This document shows positions 29,827 to 33,411 of a stretch of 33,411 bases of DNA, one piece after another (the first letter of the stretch is position 1; each line of letters opens with the position of its first letter). The notes under the pieces were generated by a model. That model had not been told where the DNA came from. It worked only from the letters and a program-made list of their open reading frames with translations, and did not search any database. Source of the DNA: Chloroflexaceae bacterium UBA1466 (GTDB lineage Bacteria; Chloroflexota; Chloroflexia; Chloroflexales; Chloroflexaceae); NCBI GenBank assembly GCA_002325605.1, contig DCSM01000172.1:1-33411 (forward strand), read 5' to 3'. A program made the position numbers and the translations under genes.

Positions 29827-31707
29827 TTGCCTTTCCCTTCCCACATTATTTTAGCTAAGGATTCGCAAGCACCTTTGCCCCCTGGTCAGCGGCGTGAAAA
29901 GCGTCCGGCCCCCAAACGCAAGTATACCTTCTCCCCCAAACGCCTCTTTTTGGAAACCCTCTTAGCTTTTAGTCTGGCCCTTCTAGCTTTCCCCTACGTG
30001 GTGAGTTGGTGCTACCAAGATCGGGCCTTGCCAGGGGTGAGTATTCAGGGAATGAAGGTCACAAACCTCGACCAGCCTGCAATTACCGCTTCCCTCAATG
30101 CCCGTTATGCGAACTTTCTCCGTCAACCGCTGACCCTTACTTATGCTAATCGAACTTGGCAACTTTCGCTGGCCGAACTGGGGATTGGCTTCGATCTCAA
30201 AGCAGTCGCTACTGAAGCGCTCCAGGTCGGGAAGCAAGGTGGGCCAATCAGAAGGTTGCGCGATTTGTGGTATCTCTGGCGTTTTGGGCACGATTTGGCT
30301 CCCCGGCTACTGCTTGATCAACCTTACCTTCAGCACTATCTTCTGAAGCTTGCGGCGGAGCTTGAAAGCCCTGCCCAAGATGCCAAGGTGCAAATTGGGG
30401 CTACGGAGGTAGTCAGAATCCCAAGCGTGCAAGGTACGCAGGTCTTGGTGGATGCCACTGCTGCCGCGATCTCGCAGGCCCTTCAGCAGCTTACACCGCA
30501 GCAAGTTGCGCTCCTTACGCGCCCGCTTCCTCCGCTGATTGGCGATGAGGTCGCTAAAATTGCTGAAGGGGAAGCTCAAACCTTGCTCAACCATAACCTT
30601 CTCCTCAAGCATGGGGAACAAACTTGGCCGTGGGGAAAAGCTGAAATTGCCCCTTTGTTGCGGGTGGATGAGCTTCCAACGCATACTTTGCGGGTTGAGA
30701 TCGACCCTTATCAGTTGAAAAGGGCTGTGAAACATTTGGGGCGGCAAGCCCTTGGGCAAGGGATTGACCCTCACTTGCGGTTTGAGGCCGGAGCGCTAAA
30801 GGTCTTGCAAGAAGGGCGTGAAGGTTGGCGACTCAAGCCCGAAGCTACCGTCAAACTGCTCAGTGAGACCTTGCGGCAGCCGCAGGAAGCAAGCGTTTTA
30901 GAGTTGCCTACTGAACCCCTTTACCCCCGTGTTACCCCGCAGAACTTAGCTACTTTGGGCATTAAAGAATTGGTCAGCGAGGGAAAAAGTAGCTTTGCTG
31001 GCTCGGCAGCCTACCGGATCACCAATATCAAAGCGGGAGCAGCACGCTTGGATGGGTTGTTAATCGCTCCAGGCGAGGAGTTCTCCTTCAATAAGGCGAT
31101 TGGGGAAATAAATGCCGAAAATGGCTTTGTTGAGGGTTACGCCGTGATTGGCAACCGGACCAAATTGGAATGGGGCGGTGGCGTTTGCCAGGATTCTACG
31201 ACGGTCTTTCGAGCGGCTTTCTGGGCGGGCTTGCCAATCACCGAACGCCATGCTCACCCTTATGCCATTAGTTGGTACAACCGCTTTGGGCTGGGCGAAC
31301 GGGATGGTGAAGGTCTTGACGCAGCGATCTTTACGGGCCTAAGTGATTTGAAATTTGGCAATGATACGGGGAATTGGTTACTCCTTCAAACGACGGTAGA
31401 CGAGGCCCAGCAAACTTTCACGGTGCAACTCTACGGTACAAAGCCCAATCGTCGAGTTGAAATTGACGGCCCACATCTCAGTAACGAGACGAAAGCCATT
31501 ACGGAGCCAGTCTACATTGATGACCCTAGCAAACCCGTTGGTTATCTCCAGCAGAGCGATGTAGCCCGGAGTGGGCGAGATTTAATTATCTATCGGTTGA
31601 GCTTTGAAAATGAGCAACTTACTAAGCGGGAAGCTTTCCGCACCAGTTTTCAGGCTTGGCCCGATGTTTTTGTGCGCGGGACAAAAAAAGAAACCCTCAC
31701 ACCGTGA
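29827..31707 (+). CDS. VanW family protein with peptidoglycan-binding repeats
   Basis: 626 residues. The start is uncertain: TTG at 29827 follows TAGG, and no ATG exists before residue 76. N-terminal basic region, one membrane helix (about 42-62), two PG_binding_4-type modules (about 65-380) with repeat signatures such as LTYANRTWQLSLAELGIGFD and GEQTWPWGKAEIAPLL, then the VanW domain (about 385-520): GEEFSFNKAIGEI, GGGVCQDSTTVFRAAFWAGLPITERHAHPY. It should lie outside the membrane, contacting cell wall. VanW is found in glycopeptide-resistance loci but is also widespread elsewhere, so no resistance role is implied. The stop codon lies inside a CCCTCAC/GTGAGGG hairpin (31694-31710). Confidence 0.93.
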   Translation: MPFPSHIILAKDSQAPLPPGQRREKRPAPKRKYTFSPKRLFLETLLAFSLALLAFPYVVSWCYQDRALPGVSIQGMKVTNLDQPAITASLNARYANFLRQPLTLTYANRTWQLSLAELGIGFDLKAVATEALQVGKQGGPIRRLRDLWYLWRFGHDLAPRLLLDQPYLQHYLLKLAAELESPAQDAKVQIGATEVVRIPSVQGTQVLVDATAAAISQALQQLTPQQVALLTRPLPPLIGDEVAKIAEGEAQTLLNHNLLLKHGEQTWPWGKAEIAPLLRVDELPTHTLRVEIDPYQLKRAVKHLGRQALGQGIDPHLRFEAGALKVLQEGREGWRLKPEATVKLLSETLRQPQEASVLELPTEPLYPRVTPQNLATLGIKELVSEGKSSFAGSAAYRITNIKAGAARLDGLLIAPGEEFSFNKAIGEINAENGFVEGYAVIGNRTKLEWGGGVCQDSTTVFRAAFWAGLPITERHAHPYAISWYNRFGLGERDGEGLDAAIFTGLSDLKFGNDTGNWLLLQTTVDEAQQTFTVQLYGTKPNRRVEIDGPHLSNETKAITEPVYIDDPSKPVGYLQQSDVARSGRDLIIYRLSFENEQLTKREAFRTSFQAWPDVFVRGTKKETLTP

Positions 31708-31725
31708 GGGAATTTGAGAAATAAG

Positions 31726-31802
31726 TGGTACCTCCAGCGGGATTCGAACCCGCGATCTTCACCTTGAAAGGGTGACGTCCTAGGCCGCTAGACTATGGAG
31801 GC
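31726..31802 (-). tRNA. tRNA-Glu (anticodon TTC)
   Basis: On the minus strand: acceptor GCCTCCA pairs with TGGAGGT (one G-U), D arm GTCTAGCGGCCTAGGAC, anticodon stem TCACC/GGTGA around loop CTTTCAA with anticodon TTC, T arm GCGGG/CCCGC around TTCGAAT. The discriminator is A and CCA is encoded (31726-31728). 77 bases. Confidence 0.96.
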
Positions 31803-31872
31803 CCGTTTCTTCAACGCGGTTAATTGTACCAGAAAGATTGGAGCTTGTCAACCCCCAATTTTCTCTCGAAAT

Positions 31873-32313
31873 TCAAGCCTGACCAGGCCCATCGCCCAGA
31901 GCAAACATAAGTCGTCCTTCGCAAACCACTTGCCCATCCACCGTAGCTTTCCCTTCGCCGCGCCCAATATCGCGGCGGATTTTTTCCAAAACCACTTCTA
32001 AGCGCAGAACATCGCCAGGATAGACAGGCCGCCGAAAGCGAATATGCTCCAGACTCGCTAAGAAAGCCTTTTTGCCCAGATATTTAGGCATTTGTAACAC
32101 GGCTACAGCCCCAGCTTGAGCCATTGCTTCGACTAATAGCACTCCAGGCATAATTGGTTGTTGGGGAAAATGTCCTTGGAAATAAGGCTCATTGATTGAA
32201 ACGAGCTTTTCAGCGACAACTCTTACTCCTGGCTCTAATTCCAGGACTCGATCAATCAGCAGAAACGGGGGCCGATGAGGAAGAATTGCCATAATTTCTT
32301 GCGTTGTAAGCAT
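31873..32313 (-). CDS. fabZ: 3-hydroxyacyl-ACP dehydratase FabZ
   Basis: 146 residues. It removes water from 3-hydroxyacyl-ACP in type II fatty-acid synthesis in the cytoplasm. The hot-dog fold motifs are clear: LPHRPPFLLIDRVLELEPG (11-29), the active-site stretch FQGHFPQQPIMPGVLLVEAMAQ with H48 and E62, and IRFRRPVYPGDVLRLEV. Length is the usual ~145. The ATG at 32313 has GGAGCTTAAAG upstream (GGAG, about 8 bases). It is alone, between tRNA-Glu and a repeat region. Confidence 0.97.
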   Translation of the reverse strand: MLTTQEIMAILPHRPPFLLIDRVLELEPGVRVVAEKLVSINEPYFQGHFPQQPIMPGVLLVEAMAQAGAVAVLQMPKYLGKKAFLASLEHIRFRRPVYPGDVLRLEVVLEKIRRDIGRGEGKATVDGQVVCEGRLMFALGDGPGQA

Positions 32314-32648
32314 CTTTAAGCTCCATCAAAATTGCCAACAAAGAAATTCAGTAGTGCCAAGTTCAGTAGTGGTGAAGCTTAGATTCCAGGAGTCCAAAGG
32401 CTTTAGCCTTTGGACCCAATGGCTAAAGCCATCGGATTCCAGCTGTCAAAAAGCCCCCAAACTACACTACCCTTCCAGGACTACCAGATATTCAAAAGAA
32501 ATTCAGCAGGCCAGTTGCGCTATAATAGCATTGAAGAGGGCCTGGTGCAAGCTGCCCCATTCCCCACAGCCTTGACAAAGCCAATTCCCTTTGCTATCCT
32601 AATGATGTAATCTTGTCATTTGTAAAATTTCTGCTGGAGAATCCCTTT
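32314..32648. other. Gene-free divergent region with repeat element
   Basis: 335 bases between fabZ and the next plus-strand gene. It holds the REP-like unit at 32382-32442, and a GCTATAAT box at 32519-32526 that could be a -10 for the gene at 32649 (leader about 115 bases), but no clear -35. Open frames here are short and without family likeness. Confidence 0.45.
32382..32442. repeat. REP-like double-hairpin element flanked by GATTCCAG direct repeats
   Basis: A 10-bp perfect hairpin, GTCCAAAGGC-TTTA-GCCTTTGGAC (32392-32415), is followed by ATGGC-TAAA-GCCAT (32419-32432). Both loops are part of the TTTA/TAAA core. GATTCCAG flanks the unit at 32382-32389 and 32435-32442. The GGAGTCCA..GGCTTTAGCC..GACCCAA frame is shared with 16980-17007, where the stem differs by compensating changes. 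Confidence 0.75.
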
Positions 32649-33161
32649 ATGACCAATCCTTTTGACCCAACCTATCTTACGACTGCGAGCGCAACCTTTG
32701 GCCCCTTTGCGGGGGGCTTTTTGGGGCTTCAGATAGCGGGGAGCGCAACTGGCTTTTATCTCGCTTATGTCCGCCGCGACAGCAACCAGTTTCGCCACAA
32801 ACTCGTGGTTCAATTGGGCCTGGCGTTGATTGTGGGCGGAGGCTGCGGCCTCTTACTGAGTGGGTTACGGCTGGCGAATCTGCCCGTTTTTAATCAGCGC
32901 TATTGGTTCTATTTACTCTTGCTCCTGGAGGCAGCACTGGTGGGTTATGCACTTTTCTACGCCCGCACGATTTATCCGCGCCAATTAGCTCAGAGCCAGA
33001 CTGTGCGCGGGAAAATCGCTTCGCGGCAGCAAAAAATGGCCCAAGTAACAGCTGCAACGCCAAGCCAAAATGGGCAAAGCATCTCCCCCACTCCGCCCGA
33101 AACCGCTGTGACGCGCAGTCGGCGCGAAGCTCGGCGGGCCAATAAGCGCAAAAACCGTTAG
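32649..33161 (+). CDS. Small integral membrane protein of unknown function
   Basis: 170 residues from the ATG at 32649 (MTNPFDPTYLTT), with GGAG at 32636-32639, nine bases upstream; a TTG at 32613 is less likely. Three hydrophobic helices are visible at about residues 17-36 (FAGGFLGLQIAGSATGFYLA), 48-68 (VVQLGLALIVGGGCGLLLS) and 82-103 (WFYLLLLLEAALVGYALFYA). The remaining 65 residues are a polar, basic tail ending RSRREARRANKRKNR, probably cytoplasmic. I do not recognise the family. No operon partner; the aat gene converges 18 bases beyond its stop. Confidence 0.75.
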   Translation: MTNPFDPTYLTTASATFGPFAGGFLGLQIAGSATGFYLAYVRRDSNQFRHKLVVQLGLALIVGGGCGLLLSGLRLANLPVFNQRYWFYLLLLLEAALVGYALFYARTIYPRQLAQSQTVRGKIASRQQKMAQVTAATPSQNGQSISPTPPETAVTRSRREARRANKRKNR

Positions 33162-33179
33162 CGCAACCGCTTTCTATCT

Positions 33180-33411
33180 TCAAAAACTGGTTTCCACCGC
33201 CAACGCGCTCTTGAGCCGCTCTTTGTAAGCGGCTCTTGGGATTTCAAGCGCCCCAAACTGCGCCAGATGCGGGTTCAAAAATTGTGTATCGAGAAGTTGA
33301 AAGCCTCCCTGCTGGAGCCGCTCGACTAAGTAGACTAAGGCAACTTTACTCGCATCAGTCATAATACTAAACATACTTTCCCCGGCGAAAAGCCCGCGCA
33401 ACGCCACGCCA
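33180..33411 (-). CDS. aat: Leucyl/phenylalanyl-tRNA--protein transferase (C-terminal part)
   Basis: The window ends inside this gene; 77 residues of the C-terminus are visible. They contain the hallmark GESMFSIMTDASKVALVYLVERL, GGFQLLDTQFLNPHLAQFGALEIPR and YKERLKSAL of Aat, which transfers Leu or Phe from tRNA to N-terminal Arg/Lys of proteins to mark them for ClpS/ClpAP degradation (N-end rule). The frame continues upstream of 33407 with GGC GTG GCG, encoding the usual GVALRGLFAGESMFS context, so it is a truncation by the window, not by mutation. Confidence 0.95.
   Translation of the reverse strand, partial: GVALRGLFAGESMFSIMTDASKVALVYLVERLQQGGFQLLDTQFLNPHLAQFGALEIPRAAYKERLKSALAVETSF

Noticed and set aside
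29827..31707. Vancomycin resistance role of the VanW protein
   Set aside because: VanW domains are widespread outside resistance loci and none of vanA/vanH/vanX-like genes is nearby.
31795..32001. Plus-strand open frame across tRNA-Glu and fabZ
   Set aside because: It is antisense to two well-supported genes and has no independent evidence.

Overview
The window looks like ordinary bacterial chromosome, most likely from the Chloroflexota. That call is inferred from the gene mix: a VanW-family wall protein, DUF4349 and YfbK-type VWA proteins, large multi-pass glycosyltransferases with an extra N-terminal extracytoplasmic domain, a Uma2 protein with a coiled-coil tail, a secreted double-psi-barrel protein with a Pro/Thr tail, and a class I cytochrome c lipoprotein. 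Base composition is near 50% GC, apart from an AT-rich block at about 198-2152. Both tRNA genes encode their CCA end. No rRNA, CRISPR array, transposase or phage gene is visible.

Layout. 1-120 is the tail of an unknown plus-strand gene. 198-2152 is a two-gene minus-strand cassette: a RecF/OLD-like ATPase (AAA_21/AAA_15 type) followed directly by a small PD-(D/E)XK nuclease-like protein. This is the best candidate for an undescribed defence-type system. 2291-6199 is a minus-strand operon of lipoate ligase family protein, degenerate membrane M28 peptidase-like protein and GT-C-type membrane protein. 6301-9405 carries Uma2 and a GT87-like membrane protein. 9413-11794 holds a HEAT-repeat protein, peptidyl-tRNA hydrolase and an alpha/beta hydrolase. 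11831-15089 encodes an ABC exporter whose permease is two tandem ABC-2 units fused to a SpoIIM-like domain. A tRNA-Arg, an HtrA-type protease, and a compact three-way-junction RNA/DNA element upstream of the double-psi-barrel gene follow.

18501-18665 is rpmG, a 54-residue gene that is easily missed. 19028-21543 carries a NarL-type histidine kinase with a dead receiver domain and a cytochrome c lipoprotein. 21548-24350 (minus strand) holds prmA, a GH5-like secreted glycosidase and nth. Then come amtB, a DUF4349/VWA pair sharing an almost identical N-terminal anchor, methylmalonyl-CoA epimerase, VanW, tRNA-Glu, fabZ, a small membrane protein and the C-terminal end of aat.

Non-coding structure is rich: several strong terminators, a 34-bp perfect palindrome, a 17-bp perfect hairpin, and two members of a REP-like repeat family (core GGCTTTAGCC) whose stems differ by compensatory changes. 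Housekeeping functions (translation, lipid synthesis, DNA repair, nitrogen uptake) are scattered among cell-envelope genes. Only the ATPase/nuclease pair and the repeat elements look accessory.
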